Below are positions 1 to 5,239 of a DNA stretch of 23,389 bases, in pieces (position 1 is the first letter of the stretch; each line of letters begins with the position of its first letter). This DNA is from Candidatus Falkowiibacteriota bacterium (lineage in GTDB: Archaea; Iainarchaeota; Iainarchaeia; Iainarchaeales; GCA-2688035): assembly GCA_017610485.1 (NCBI GenBank), contig JAFCBY010000003.1, forward strand, positions 1 to 23,389, in the 5' to 3' direction. Position numbers and translations under genes: made by a program. The notes under the pieces are model-generated. The model was given only the letters and a program-made list of their open reading frames with translations, did not search any database and was not told where the DNA came from.

Positions 1-1
1 A

Positions 2-244
2 ATCGGATATGAAGAAGTGCAAAGCATTGACTTAGAGATAGCCACTTTGGAAGAATTACTTTTACAGGGAAGAGAAATCTATGAAGGATATCAAAAACAG
101 AGGCATCCTCATGGAGACAGAACTGAGGCTGTTTTTGAAGGTTTAGCTATGCAAATTAAAGCTGAAATTGAATTTATTATTGCATTTTTTGAACTTAGAA
201 AAAACTATAGAGAAATATATAAGGGCGTGTTTTATAAGCCTTAA
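2..244 (+). CDS. hypothetical protein, 5' end outside the window
   Basis: The frame is open from the left edge to a TAA at 242-244, so the true start is probably upstream; the internal GTG at 17 has no clear Shine-Dalgarno. The visible part (about 80 residues) is a charged, probably helical protein rich in Glu, Leu, Ile and Lys, with a hydrophobic patch near 'EFIIAFFELRK'. I do not recognise the family. It sits just left of the first membrane-protein gene and may be the last member of a cassette that starts outside the window. No motif suggests an activity. Confidence 0.55.
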   Translation: MGYEEVQSIDLEIATLEELLLQGREIYEGYQKQRHPHGDRTEAVFEGLAMQIKAEIEFIIAFFELRKNYREIYKGVFYKP

Positions 245-285
245 GAAAAATAGATTAATGAGTAATTGTTAGAAGGTAAGATAGG

Positions 286-975
286 ATGAGAAAAGTAAAG
301 GGACGCGTTCAACAAACTAAGGTAATCACTAAGTTCTCCTTTGCGATTTTTTTAGTTATAGTCTTAGCACTTGTAGCTAGCGTTTATTTTTTTGCTGCGG
401 GGAAACTTGACATTTACAACTTAGTAGAACTACTAATTACAGACACTATAATAATTTTAGTCCCTCTTTTTTTCACTTTTATAATAGTCGGATTAGGATA
501 CGTTATTCTTGAAGCTTTAGGCCGGGCTTCAATCGACAAACCGTCCAGTTGGGTGAAGTATTTTGTTGTGCATCCTGCACAACAACTTGCCTTTCAGTTC
601 ATTTACCTACTTTGCCTTTATATCGCAATGGCTATTTTTGGGCTTTTTTTCTTAGCCCAATTCGGCAAAAGTAATCCAACACTGCAGTTGTATATCCCAT
701 TTATCATTGTAGGAAACGTACTACTATTTCGAATATTTAGCAAGCTAGGAAAGAAGAAACTGGCTAACTTGATTGAAGAGATCTTTCTTGTTGCGCTTAT
801 TCTTGCCTTCGCATATGCGTTTACTTTAGATGGCAATCTGCCACAAACCACTTTACCTTCGTTACATCAAGAATTAGTTATTATTATCGCAGCATTCTTA
901 GATTTTGTGTTTTTAGAGATCCTTTTAGGCAAGAGTTCAAAGATTAAAAAATTTATACAAAAAATAAAAGATTGA
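286..975 (+). CDS. polytopic membrane protein of unknown function
   Basis: A 229-residue protein with about six hydrophobic segments (roughly residues 16-38, 48-75, 98-124, 132-150, 160-181, 194-214) joined by short Lys/Arg-rich loops, so almost certainly integral to the membrane. The N-terminus is basic and the C-terminus ends in a Lys-rich tail (SKIKKFIQKIKD). An AGAAGGTAAGATAGG stretch precedes the ATG and can act as a ribosome binding site. No recognised transporter or enzyme motif is visible. The gene ends about 30 nt before repeat copy R1, so it is the last cargo of the leftmost cassette seen here. Function unknown. Confidence 0.7.
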   Translation: MRKVKGRVQQTKVITKFSFAIFLVIVLALVASVYFFAAGKLDIYNLVELLITDTIIILVPLFFTFIIVGLGYVILEALGRASIDKPSSWVKYFVVHPAQQLAFQFIYLLCLYIAMAIFGLFFLAQFGKSNPTLQLYIPFIIVGNVLLFRIFSKLGKKKLANLIEEIFLVALILAFAYAFTLDGNLPQTTLPSLHQELVIIIAAFLDFVFLEILLGKSSKIKKFIQKIKD

Positions 976-1006
976 AGAAAAAGATTTAGAAGAAAATAAA
1001 GTAATT

Positions 1007-1146
1007 GGAGGTAATCTAATATGAGAAAAGAAAACACATTACCGGTTCAGTTTTCTCCAACTTCTTACAACGGACTCCAAACTAGCCAGGACCCGGGTTC
1101 GATTCCCGGCGGGGGCACTACAGTGGCCCCGACGGGCTGTGCAGGA
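1007..1146 (+). repeat. cassette-boundary repeat copy R1 (full, divergent 5' half)
   Basis: First of a family of about ten related repeats separating gene cassettes. It has GGAGGT (1007-1012), an ATG at 1021, then a core at 1093-1118 reading CCGGG-TTCGATT-CCCGG-CGGGGGC-A. That is a perfect tRNA T arm followed by the 3' acceptor strand and a discriminator A. No matching 5' tRNA half (GCCCCCG) is present nearby. Downstream the inner pairing GGGGC/GCCCC (1112-1116, 1126-1130) can form a hairpin. The core and the tail through GACGGGCTGTGCA are nearly identical to R2 and R3, while the middle differs most from the others. Confidence 0.85.
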
Positions 1147-1173
1147 TTATTTTTAATAAAGAAAGATGCATAG
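1021..1173 (+). CDS. repeat-encoded micropeptide, 50 aa
   Basis: An ORF inside R1 with an excellent Shine-Dalgarno (GGAGGT, 8 nt before ATG). The product contains the block 'SIPGGGTTVAPTGCAG' and ends 'LFLIKKDA'. It aligns with the micropeptides of R2 and R3. Relative to R2 its N-terminal part carries a 6-nt insertion, a multiple of three, which keeps the frame. The TATA-like TTTTTAATAA inside the 3' part of the ORF may serve the next cassette. Seen directly: SD, start, stop and conserved frame. That the peptide is made, or does anything, is inference; the ORF could be a by-product of a conserved DNA site. Confidence 0.5.
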   Translation: MRKENTLPVQFSPTSYNGLQTSQDPGSIPGGGTTVAPTGCAGLFLIKKDA

Positions 1174-1262
1174 ATAGTGTGAGTGATTAAATGCCAACAC
1201 CTAAGAAAAGAAGATTACTAATAAGGCAGAGATAAGGAAAGAAGAAAAAAAGGAGAATAGAA

Positions 1263-1538
1263 ATGACAAAGCAGCGTAAACCAATTCAAAAAAAGGGAAG
1301 AACGGTCAATAATAAAGGCAGGATAGTTATTACGATAGATGAAATAGTCGGAGAGATTAGCCAGATGCCTCGTGCTAAGGTGGAAAAAAGAATTAAAAAT
1401 TTTAAGGGAGGCTTTACACTTGATTTCACAGAAAAATATTTAAAAAGCCGTTCAGTAGCCCAATTGCGTCATATCTTACTTGCAGCCATGACACAAAGCA
1501 TTCGAAAGAGTCGAAAGAAAGCGCAAAAGACGCTGTAA
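1263..1538 (+). CDS. small basic hypothetical protein
   Basis: A 91-residue Lys/Arg-rich protein. The AAGGAG at about 1250-1255 before the ATG supports this start. The C-terminal half (LDFTEKYLKSRSVAQLRHIL) looks like a helical bundle; the basic character suggests nucleic acid binding, but no known domain is recognised. The region after its stop stays open in another frame and reaches a second small ORF (1547-1651), so one frameshift could have split a longer protein. It is the only cargo of the cassette between R1 and R2. A 14-codon ORF at 1191 precedes it and is probably not a gene. Confidence 0.5.
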   Translation: MTKQRKPIQKKGRTVNNKGRIVITIDEIVGEISQMPRAKVEKRIKNFKGGFTLDFTEKYLKSRSVAQLRHILLAAMTQSIRKSRKKAQKTL

Positions 1539-1546
1539 CTGACTCC

Positions 1547-1651
1547 ATGCTCTCTAAAGATTTTAAAAGATTTTACGGAAACGCTTCTAAAGCCCTTGAA
1601 TTAGTGTGGAAAAAAGAACTAAAAGTTTATCGGATGAAAAAGGAATCGTAA
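1547..1651 (+). CDS. small ORF, possible continuation of the upstream gene
   Basis: A 34-codon ORF beginning MLSKDFKRFYGNASKALELV and ending MKKES. Its frame is open well upstream of the ATG, overlapping the end of the 1263-1538 gene in a different frame. It may therefore be the C-terminal part of that gene after a frameshift rather than a separate gene. It has no Shine-Dalgarno. It stops 13 nt before the AGGAGGT of R2. Function unknown. Confidence 0.3.
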   Translation: MLSKDFKRFYGNASKALELVWKKELKVYRMKKES

Positions 1652-1663
1652 GAAAAGTAAGTT

Positions 1664-1797
1664 AGGAGGTAATCAAAGATGAGAAAGGAATTCCCGGTTC
1701 GAATAAACCAAACAACCTCAAACCCAGCAACTACAAGCCTCCAACCAGGTGAGATTCCCGGCGGGGGCACTACAGTGGCCCCGACGGGTGGTGCATG
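1664..1797 (+). repeat. cassette-boundary repeat copy R2 (full length)
   Basis: Contains AGGAGGTAATCAAAG then ATG (1679), the AT-rich middle AACCAAACAACCTCAAAC, the segment CTCCAACCAGGTGAG, the core ATTCCCGGCGGGGGCA (1754-1769) and the tail CTACAGTGGCCCCGACGGG. The core-to-tail portion is almost identical to R1 and R3. R1 and R2 also share the following TTATTTTTAATAAA, a TATA-like box that may drive the downstream cassette. Left limit set at the Shine-Dalgarno and right limit at GTGCATGG, where similarity to R3 fades. Confidence 0.88.
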
Positions 1798-1825
1798 GTT
1801 ATTTTTAATAAACAAAGATGAATAA
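1679..1825 (+). CDS. repeat-encoded micropeptide, 48 aa
   Basis: Begins MRKEFPVRINQTTSN and continues through LQPGEIPGGGTTVAPTGG to end LFLINKDE. The Shine-Dalgarno AGGAGGT is 8 nt upstream. The central 'NQTTSN...LQPG.IPGGG' signature recurs in R3, R4 and R8, with several third-position changes (ACT/ACC, GCA/GCT, GGT/GGC) and a 3-nt length difference near the N-terminus. This pattern fits, but does not prove, selection on a peptide. No signal peptide or known domain. Confidence 0.5.
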   Translation: MRKEFPVRINQTTSNPATTSLQPGEIPGGGTTVAPTGGAWLFLINKDE

Positions 1826-1840
1826 ATTATATGGTGTAAA

Positions 1841-2596
1841 ATGCAAGCAAAAAAGAAAAGAATAGGAAGGTGGAAAAGGCAAAGGCAAAAGCCACCTTAC
1901 TATAGGGAAAACAGGGGCCAGCCCACAACCTGGCGAAACAGGTATGCTAGATTACAAAAGTTTCTTGCAAAAAACTTGAAAAAGGCTGGCTTTAAAGATA
2001 TTAGAATATTAGACCTTGGTTGCGGCATAGCAGAAAGTAAAACCCGTGGGAAATATTCACCTACAGCTGAACACTTTATGAGATTGCTTGAAATCAACAA
2101 GGCCCCAGTAAATTCCTATGTCGCAGTGGATACAAGTGCAGAAAAAAGAGAACATAGAGGAATTTCATATGTAAATGCACATGTTGGAAAATTTATAAAA
2201 AAGAAGAATATTTCTAACCCAAATGTTATTGTTATGAACAAACTTTTGCCTCATCTGGGACTGAACTTCAGAGAAAATGTTTTTCCTGAAGTGAAGAAGT
2301 TTGCAGCACTTTGTTGGAAAAAAGTACCTGAAAAAGGCATCCTTGTAACAGATGTCCATTTGCTTGGAACAACCATAAAACCCGCCAAGTCTAAGTGGGG
2401 AATCCCTGGTGCTATAGATAGGCGACAGGAATCGCCACCCATTGTTGTCCAGAAAGTCAACGGAAATCCAAAGATTCTTTTTGTTGGAATAAGTGAGAGC
2501 ATGGCAAAAACATTTAAAATGAGTAAAGAGGCCTTGTTGAAAACAATCTCTGAAAATTTTACGCCATCAGAGTTTGAGATAGAGATACCAGACTAA
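1841..2596 (+). CDS. class I SAM-dependent methyltransferase
   Basis: A 251-residue protein with a very basic N-terminal 45 residues, then a Rossmann-type methyltransferase domain. Motif I is RILDLGCGIAE (residues 55-65), the glycine-rich SAM loop; an acidic strand end follows in 'YVAVDTS' (about 93-99), expected to bind the ribose. 'NVIVMNKLLPHLG' (about 128-140) is in the position of motif IV and 'KGILVTDVHLLG' of the later strand. The substrate cannot be told; the basic N-terminus suggests RNA, DNA or a ribosomal target. It is the sole cargo between R2 and R3, with no restriction enzyme or partner beside it. A TATA-like TTTTTAATAAA from R2 lies about 40 nt upstream. Confidence 0.75.
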   Translation: MQAKKKRIGRWKRQRQKPPYYRENRGQPTTWRNRYARLQKFLAKNLKKAGFKDIRILDLGCGIAESKTRGKYSPTAEHFMRLLEINKAPVNSYVAVDTSAEKREHRGISYVNAHVGKFIKKKNISNPNVIVMNKLLPHLGLNFRENVFPEVKKFAALCWKKVPEKGILVTDVHLLGTTIKPAKSKWGIPGAIDRRQESPPIVVQKVNGNPKILFVGISESMAKTFKMSKEALLKTISENFTPSEFEIEIPD

Positions 2597-2608
2597 AACA
2601 AATTAATT

Positions 2609-2737
2609 GGAGGTAACTAAAATGAACAAATTCCAGGTTCAGATAAACCAAACAACCTCAAACCACGCAACCACAGGCCTCCAACCAGGTGAGATTCCCG
2701 GCGGGGGCACTACAGTGGCCCCGACGGGCTGTGCATG
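2609..2737 (+). repeat. cassette-boundary repeat copy R3 (full length)
   Basis: GGAGGT at 2609-2614, ATG at 2622, middle AACCAAACAACCTCAAAC, CTCCAACCAGGTGAG, core ATTCCCGGCGGGGGCA (2694-2709) and tail CTACAGTGGCCCCGACGGG ending GTGCATG. From the middle to the tail it is close to R2. It begins 13 nt after the methyltransferase stop and ends 33 nt before the amidoligase-like gene. Confidence 0.88.
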
Positions 2738-2738
2738 A
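2622..2738 (+). CDS. repeat-encoded micropeptide, 38 aa
   Basis: Shortest intact member: it begins MNKFQVQINQTTSNHATTGL and ends GTTVAPTGCA, stopping at the TGA formed by GTGCATGA at the right edge of the repeat. The Shine-Dalgarno GGAGGT is 7 nt before the ATG. Its frame through the core is the same as in R1 and R2 (ATT CCC GGC GGG GGC). Whether it is translated is untested. Confidence 0.5.
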   Translation: MNKFQVQINQTTSNHATTGLQPGEIPGGGTTVAPTGCA

Positions 2739-2769
2739 ATTTAATAATGTATTTCTTAGTATATAAAAT

Positions 2770-3372
2770 ATGCAAAAGATATTGGAAGTAGGATTAGAAA
2801 AAGAACTGTTTCTGCTGAAAAATGGAAAAATAATGGAACCAAAACTATATGGATTTCCGTTTGATGAAATGGGTTTTTTAGTTGAGATAAGAAGTTATCC
2901 GTCAGACAACCCTTATCCAATTTTAAGTTCTATACAAGAACCAGAAACGCTATTCAAACTCCGGGCTAAACAACTTGGAATGGAATTGATAGATGAGCCA
3001 TCTCTTGAAACTACTAATAAATTCATTCAACATATATCAAAAAAATACAGGCATGACGAAGTACCTTGTTTAACAAAAAACATTTATGGAACAAAGTTAA
3101 GTCACCATACAGGCATAATGGGTTCTGGAGTAACATCAGGCATTCATGTTCATTTTAGTTCAAGAATAGGAGCAAAAGTTTTGAAATTGCCAGTAGAAGA
3201 AATTGTTAAGAAAATGGATAAGAAATTCAAACCAGAAATTGAGAAATATAATAGAATAAAAGGAGAATGGGAACCAAAAGCACATGGGTTTGAATATCGC
3301 TCGCTTCCATGCAATACAGATATTCATAAGATTTTAGGAGAATCATTTAGGATACTAAAAAAGTTTAAATGA
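2770..3372 (+). CDS. amidoligase-like protein (glutamine synthetase / COOH-NH2 ligase fold)
   Basis: A 200-residue protein whose spaced motifs match the amidoligase branch of the COOH-NH2 ligase superfamily: an acidic pair near the start (GLEKELFL, E10 and E12), an E/R pair (VEIRS, E39 and R41), a His pair (GIHVHFS, H126 and H128) and a final acidic/Arg motif (FEYRSLP, E175 and R177). These would hold Mg-ATP and activate a carboxylate. Family members often modify peptides or cell-wall-like substrates in phages and accessory clusters; the substrate here is unknown. Sole cargo between R3 and a decayed repeat. There is no obvious SD; the AT-rich TATTTCTTAG at 2749-2758 is too close to be certain of a promoter. 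Confidence 0.6.
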   Translation: MQKILEVGLEKELFLLKNGKIMEPKLYGFPFDEMGFLVEIRSYPSDNPYPILSSIQEPETLFKLRAKQLGMELIDEPSLETTNKFIQHISKKYRHDEVPCLTKNIYGTKLSHHTGIMGSGVTSGIHVHFSSRIGAKVLKLPVEEIVKKMDKKFKPEIEKYNRIKGEWEPKAHGFEYRSLPCNTDIHKILGESFRILKKFK

Positions 3373-3389
3373 TGCCTCTTTTTGCTGAG

Positions 3390-3464
3390 AAGCCCCGGTA
3401 CAAATCCAGGGGAAGGGAATCCCTTTCTATACGAATTCGACCGTCCTATGCCCGGCAGGGGCAA
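3390..3464 (+). repeat. decayed repeat / tRNA-end-like remnants
   Basis: Between the amidoligase and the next TA pair there is a degraded core, TGCCCGGCAGGGGCAAA (3449-3464), two changes from the array core. Before it is another stretch that looks like a decayed tRNA T arm (GCCCCGGTACAAATCCAGGGG, given here only as the CCCC/GGGG-paired segment near 3391-3411) and a small palindrome AAGGGAATCCCTT. There is no micro-ORF. This marks the cassette boundary where a full repeat would be expected. Confidence 0.5.
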
Positions 3465-3485
3465 ATTAGCTCTTTTTAGACAATA

Positions 3486-3511
3486 TATTTAAATATGTGT
3501 ATGCACATATT
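3486..3511 (+). promoter_or_regulatory. TATA box and operator palindrome for the RHH/RelE pair
   Basis: A TATA-like TTTAAATA (3488-3495) is overlapped by AATATGTGTATGCACATATT (3492-3511), an inverted repeat with perfect 8-bp arms and a 4-nt centre. It lies just upstream of the antitoxin start (3529), the usual place for an autoregulatory operator bound by a ribbon-helix-helix antitoxin or TA complex. Seen: TATA and palindrome. Inferred: autoregulation. Confidence 0.65.
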
Positions 3512-3528
3512 ACAAATAGGTGATTTTT

Positions 3529-3747
3529 ATGACTAATGTTACTCTTGCAGTGCCAGAAGAATTGTATAGCAAAATGAAAAAGCATTCGGAATTCAAGTGG
3601 AGTGAGGTTGCAAGGCAGGCGATTGAGCAGAAGATTCAGGATGCTGAACTGTTGAAGGACCTGAAGGCAATCGCCGAAGCAGAAAAAGAGCACAAGGAAG
3701 GCAAAACCGTTTCCCACAAGCAGGTTCTAAAAGAACTGGGGCTTTAG
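3529..3747 (+). CDS. RHH-type antitoxin (RelB/VapB-like)
   Basis: 72 residues. The N-terminus (MTNVTLAVPEELYSKMKKH) has the ribbon-helix-helix pattern: a short strand of alternating hydrophobics, then helices with 'WSEVARQAIEQK'. The acidic/basic C-terminal half would wrap the toxin and ends KQVLKELGL. The ATG at 3529 is chosen because AGGTGA (3518-3523) lies 5 nt upstream; a GTG at 3520 would remove that site. The RelE toxin gene starts 3 nt after the stop. It probably represses its own operon through the palindrome at 3492-3511. Confidence 0.8.
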   Translation: MTNVTLAVPEELYSKMKKHSEFKWSEVARQAIEQKIQDAELLKDLKAIAEAEKEHKEGKTVSHKQVLKELGL

Positions 3748-3750
3748 AGC

Positions 3751-4005
3751 ATGGCCCGTGAAATAGAATACTCTTCAACAGCCCTAAGGCAACTCAGGAA
3801 ACTCGATAAGCCGACACAAAAACAGGTTTTGAAGTCAATTGAAAAGATTGCAGAAAATCCAATGCTTGCAAAGCCACTGTCAAACGTGTTCAAAAACTAT
3901 CGAAGCGAACACTCAGGAAAGCATAGAATACTGTTCTCGATAAAAGGCAATTTAGTGATAGTCGCAAAAATTGAGCACCGGAAAAAAGCTTACAGAAGGA
4001 GGTAA
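3751..4005 (+). CDS. RelE/ParE-superfamily toxin
   Basis: 84 residues: 'EIEYSSTALRQLRKLDK' at the N-terminus, a Lys/Arg-rich middle, the strand 'HSGKHRILFSIKGNLVIVAK' and the closing 'IEHRKKAYRRR'. This is the typical RelE layout (ribosome-dependent mRNA interferase or gyrase-directed toxin; the sequence does not separate these). The two genes are 3 nt apart, so cotranslated. Its stop TAA (4003-4005) lies inside the GGAGGTAATC of repeat R4: the repeat provides the toxin's final codons and stop, showing how tightly cassette and repeat are joined. Confidence 0.82.
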   Translation: MAREIEYSSTALRQLRKLDKPTQKQVLKSIEKIAENPMLAKPLSNVFKNYRSEHSGKHRILFSIKGNLVIVAKIEHRKKAYRRR

Positions 4006-4113
4006 TCAAAAATGAGTGAATTCCCAGTTCGAATAAACCAAACAACCTCAAACAAACCTACTTCCAACCTCCAACCAGGCAAGATTCCCGGCGGGGGGCA
4101 ATATGTTTTTATA
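3998..4113 (+). repeat. cassette-boundary repeat copy R4
   Basis: GGAGGTAATCAAA (3998-4010), ATG at 4012, then GAATTCCCAGTTCG, AACCAAACAACCTCAAAC, CTCCAACCAGGCAAG and the core ATTCCCGGCGGGGGGCA with one extra G. The tail CTACAGTGGCCCC of R1-R3 is absent; the core is followed directly by AATATGTTTTTATA, which is also found after R6 and supplies the TATA box for the next cassette. Confidence 0.85.
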
Positions 4114-4137
4114 ATGCTGCGGGTAACATGTTATTAG
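4012..4137 (+). CDS. repeat-encoded micropeptide, 41 aa
   Basis: Begins MSEFPVRINQTTSNKPTSNL, passes through QPGKIPGGG and ends with residues encoded by the next cassette's promoter region (QYVFIMLRVTCY). Shine-Dalgarno GGAGGT is 8 nt upstream and overlaps the RelE stop, so translation could be coupled to the toxin gene. The C-terminus depends on the neighbouring DNA, unlike the conserved N-terminal 29 residues. Confidence 0.42.
   Translation: MSEFPVRINQTTSNKPTSNLQPGKIPGGGQYVFIMLRVTCY
4106..4133 (+). promoter_or_regulatory. TATA box and palindrome before the orphan antitoxin
   Basis: TTTTTATAATG (4106-4116) is TATA-like and TAACATGTTA (4124-4133) is a perfect 10-bp palindrome between it and the ATG at 4146. 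The arrangement is like the other TA promoters of the array, and an operator role is inferred from this. Confidence 0.5.
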
Positions 4138-4145
4138 TGGTTTTA

Positions 4146-4286
4146 ATGCAGGAAACAATTACTATTCCGAAAGAAGAATACGATTCCTTGAAAAAGAAGG
4201 CGTGTTTTGCTGACAACGTTTTGCTTCAGTTGGAGTCAAGCCTGAAGGATGCTGAAGCCGGCAGAGTAAGAATTGCCAACCATTAG
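4146..4286 (+). CDS. orphan antitoxin-like small protein
   Basis: 46 residues beginning MQETITIPKEEYDSLKKKA and ending DAEAGRVRIANH. The 'ETITIPKEEY..LKKKA' start and 'SLKDAEAGRVR' end are the pattern of short antitoxins normally followed, on the same strand, by a RelE-type toxin. Here no same-strand toxin follows: the next gene is a convergent RelE-like toxin whose stop overlaps this stop (TTAG, 4283-4286). The start is supported by the TATA box about 35 nt upstream. Likely an antitoxin separated from its partner by recombination. No sign that it neutralises the convergent toxin. Confidence 0.6.
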   Translation: MQETITIPKEEYDSLKKKACFADNVLLQLESSLKDAEAGRVRIANH

Positions 4287-4585
4287 ATTTCCTCAACTAT
4301 TCTCTTGTATCGTGCCTTGTTTTCCAAAACGCAGCCGATTATTTTTTGCTGTTCTTTCTTTGTGCCAAAGGCCACCAAAAGAACTGTGTTGGATTTTTCG
4401 TAAACGAGGTAATACAGCCTCTTGCCACCAAACTTCTTTTCCCTAAACCACTTGAAGCGAAGAGGCTTTCCAACAGCAGCGTTTTCCTTTAACTGTTGAA
4501 TAGCCTTTTTAATCCAGGCTCTTTCCTTGCCTTCAAGAGTCTCAAACAAGCGAGAAAAAGTTTCGGTCTCCAAGACTCTATTCAT
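4283..4585 (-). CDS. RelE-like toxin, convergent to the preceding antitoxin
   Basis: 100 residues, beginning MNRVLETETFSRLFETLEGK; 'RAWIKKAIQQLKENAAVGKPL' is the helical hairpin and 'FRE.KFGGKRLYYLVYEKSN' with 'VLLVAFGTKKEQQKII' the beta strands of a RelE/HigB-like fold. The start overlaps by 8 nt the tail of a minus-strand reading frame ending VARKWFLNE, which looks like the C-terminus of its own antitoxin; most of that antitoxin is missing because repeat R5 begins there. The toxin would therefore lack its native antitoxin and could be silent, defective or neutralised in trans. Confidence 0.68.
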   Translation of the reverse strand: MNRVLETETFSRLFETLEGKERAWIKKAIQQLKENAAVGKPLRFKWFREKKFGGKRLYYLVYEKSNTVLLVAFGTKKEQQKIIGCVLENKARYKRIVEEI

Positions 4586-4640
4586 TCAAAAACCACTTCC
4601 TAGCAACTTGTTTTAAGGCTTTTGTTAACATAAACTCAAA
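4578..4640 (-). pseudogene. antitoxin remnant truncated at a repeat boundary
   Basis: On the minus strand an open frame reads (from 4640) FEFMLTKALKQVARKWFLNE then TAG (4580-4578), overlapping the toxin start by 8 nt as antitoxin-toxin pairs often do. Upstream there is a stop at 4641-4643 and the sequence becomes repeat R5, so only about 20 C-terminal residues are left. The ATG at 4631-4629 has no SD. Interpretation as a truncated antitoxin rests on position, overlap and composition. Confidence 0.5.
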
Positions 4641-4692
4641 CTACGCAACCACAAGCCCTCCCCCAACCAGGCAAGATTCCCGGCGGGGGGCA
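4632..4692 (+). repeat. cassette-boundary repeat copy R5 (5'-truncated)
   Basis: Begins abruptly in the middle of the repeat (AACTCAAACTACGCAACC), continues CCAACCAGGCAAG and ends in the core ATTCCCGGCGGGGGGCA. The SD/ATG part is missing and a net 4-nt insertion in the C-rich run breaks the micro-ORF frame. Like R4 it has six G and lacks the GGCCCC tail. Its left edge cuts the minus-strand antitoxin. Confidence 0.8.
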
Positions 4693-4704
4693 TGAAGGGG
4701 CATT

Positions 4705-4740
4705 GGAGCTGGGTTCGAGCTCCTTTTATTATTTTTCTTC
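4705..4740 (+). promoter_or_regulatory. hairpin plus AT-rich TATA-like stretch before the PIN gene
   Basis: GGAGCT (4705-4710) and AGCTCC (4718-4723) form a 6-bp hairpin with loop GGGTTCG. It is followed by TTTTATTATTTTTC. The AT-rich run is centred about 24 nt before the PIN gene's ATG (4754), so it probably holds the TATA box of a leaderless transcript. Hairpin plus T-run could instead end transcription coming from the left. The two readings are not exclusive. Confidence 0.4.
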
Positions 4741-4753
4741 TTCAAAAAGTAGC

Positions 4754-5239
4754 ATGAAAGAGCCTTTGAGAGCAATGCTTGACACAAACACCTACGAGGT
4801 GTTGTACAAAAAAGACCCCTTGCCTGTTGCCAGACTGGTTAAATCAGGCCGTCTGATTGTCTACGGTTGCAAGGCAATAAGGGACGAGTTAAGGGAAATT
4901 CCCACAACAGTAAGGGTTGGTGGAAAAAGCTACCGCAATATGCTGCTTTCCCTTTACGACGAATTCACAGAAAACCACAGCTGTCCCCTCGAAAGCCTTG
5001 CAGAAACCCTTGCGGAAGAATACTGGCAAGCATACAAGGGCGGCGTTGCAAAAAGAAAAATGATGCCAGATTTTTTGATAGTGGCAATTGCAACAATTCA
5101 CAGGCTGGATATCATTGTTTCAGGCGATGAAAAAACCATGAAATCGGGCCCTGCTTTGAGAGCATACAAGCAAGTTAATGAAAAGAAAAGCCTTGAAACC
5201 CCTAAATTCATTTCACTGGAACAATTAGTCAGGCTTTGA
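4754..5239 (+). CDS. PIN-domain ribonuclease (VapC-like toxin)
   Basis: 161 residues. The acidic metal-binding set of PIN nucleases is visible: MLDTNTY (D10), AIRDELREIP (E45), MPDFLIVAIATIHRLD (D106) and IVSGDEKTM (D125). These would hold Mg2+ for single-strand RNA cleavage. The start is the ATG at 4754, the first one after the likely TATA box; an upstream in-frame start at 4703 falls in the repeat edge and hairpin. No VapB-like gene precedes it, so it lacks a conventional same-strand antitoxin. Its 3' end overlaps by 11 nt a convergent small gene. Confidence 0.8.
   Translation: MKEPLRAMLDTNTYEVLYKKDPLPVARLVKSGRLIVYGCKAIRDELREIPTTVRVGGKSYRNMLLSLYDEFTENHSCPLESLAETLAEEYWQAYKGGVAKRKMMPDFLIVAIATIHRLDIIVSGDEKTMKSGPALRAYKQVNEKKSLETPKFISLEQLVRL

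Noticed and set aside
1093..1146. Core plus tail read as a circularly permuted tRNA or tmRNA
   Set aside because: GGCCCCG downstream mismatches the acceptor strand CGGGGGC at one inner pair, no D or anticodon arm follows, and tmRNA is not expected in archaea.
1627..1815. Minus-strand ORF across repeat R2
   Set aside because: Opposite to the SD-preceded micropeptide and without its own start signals.
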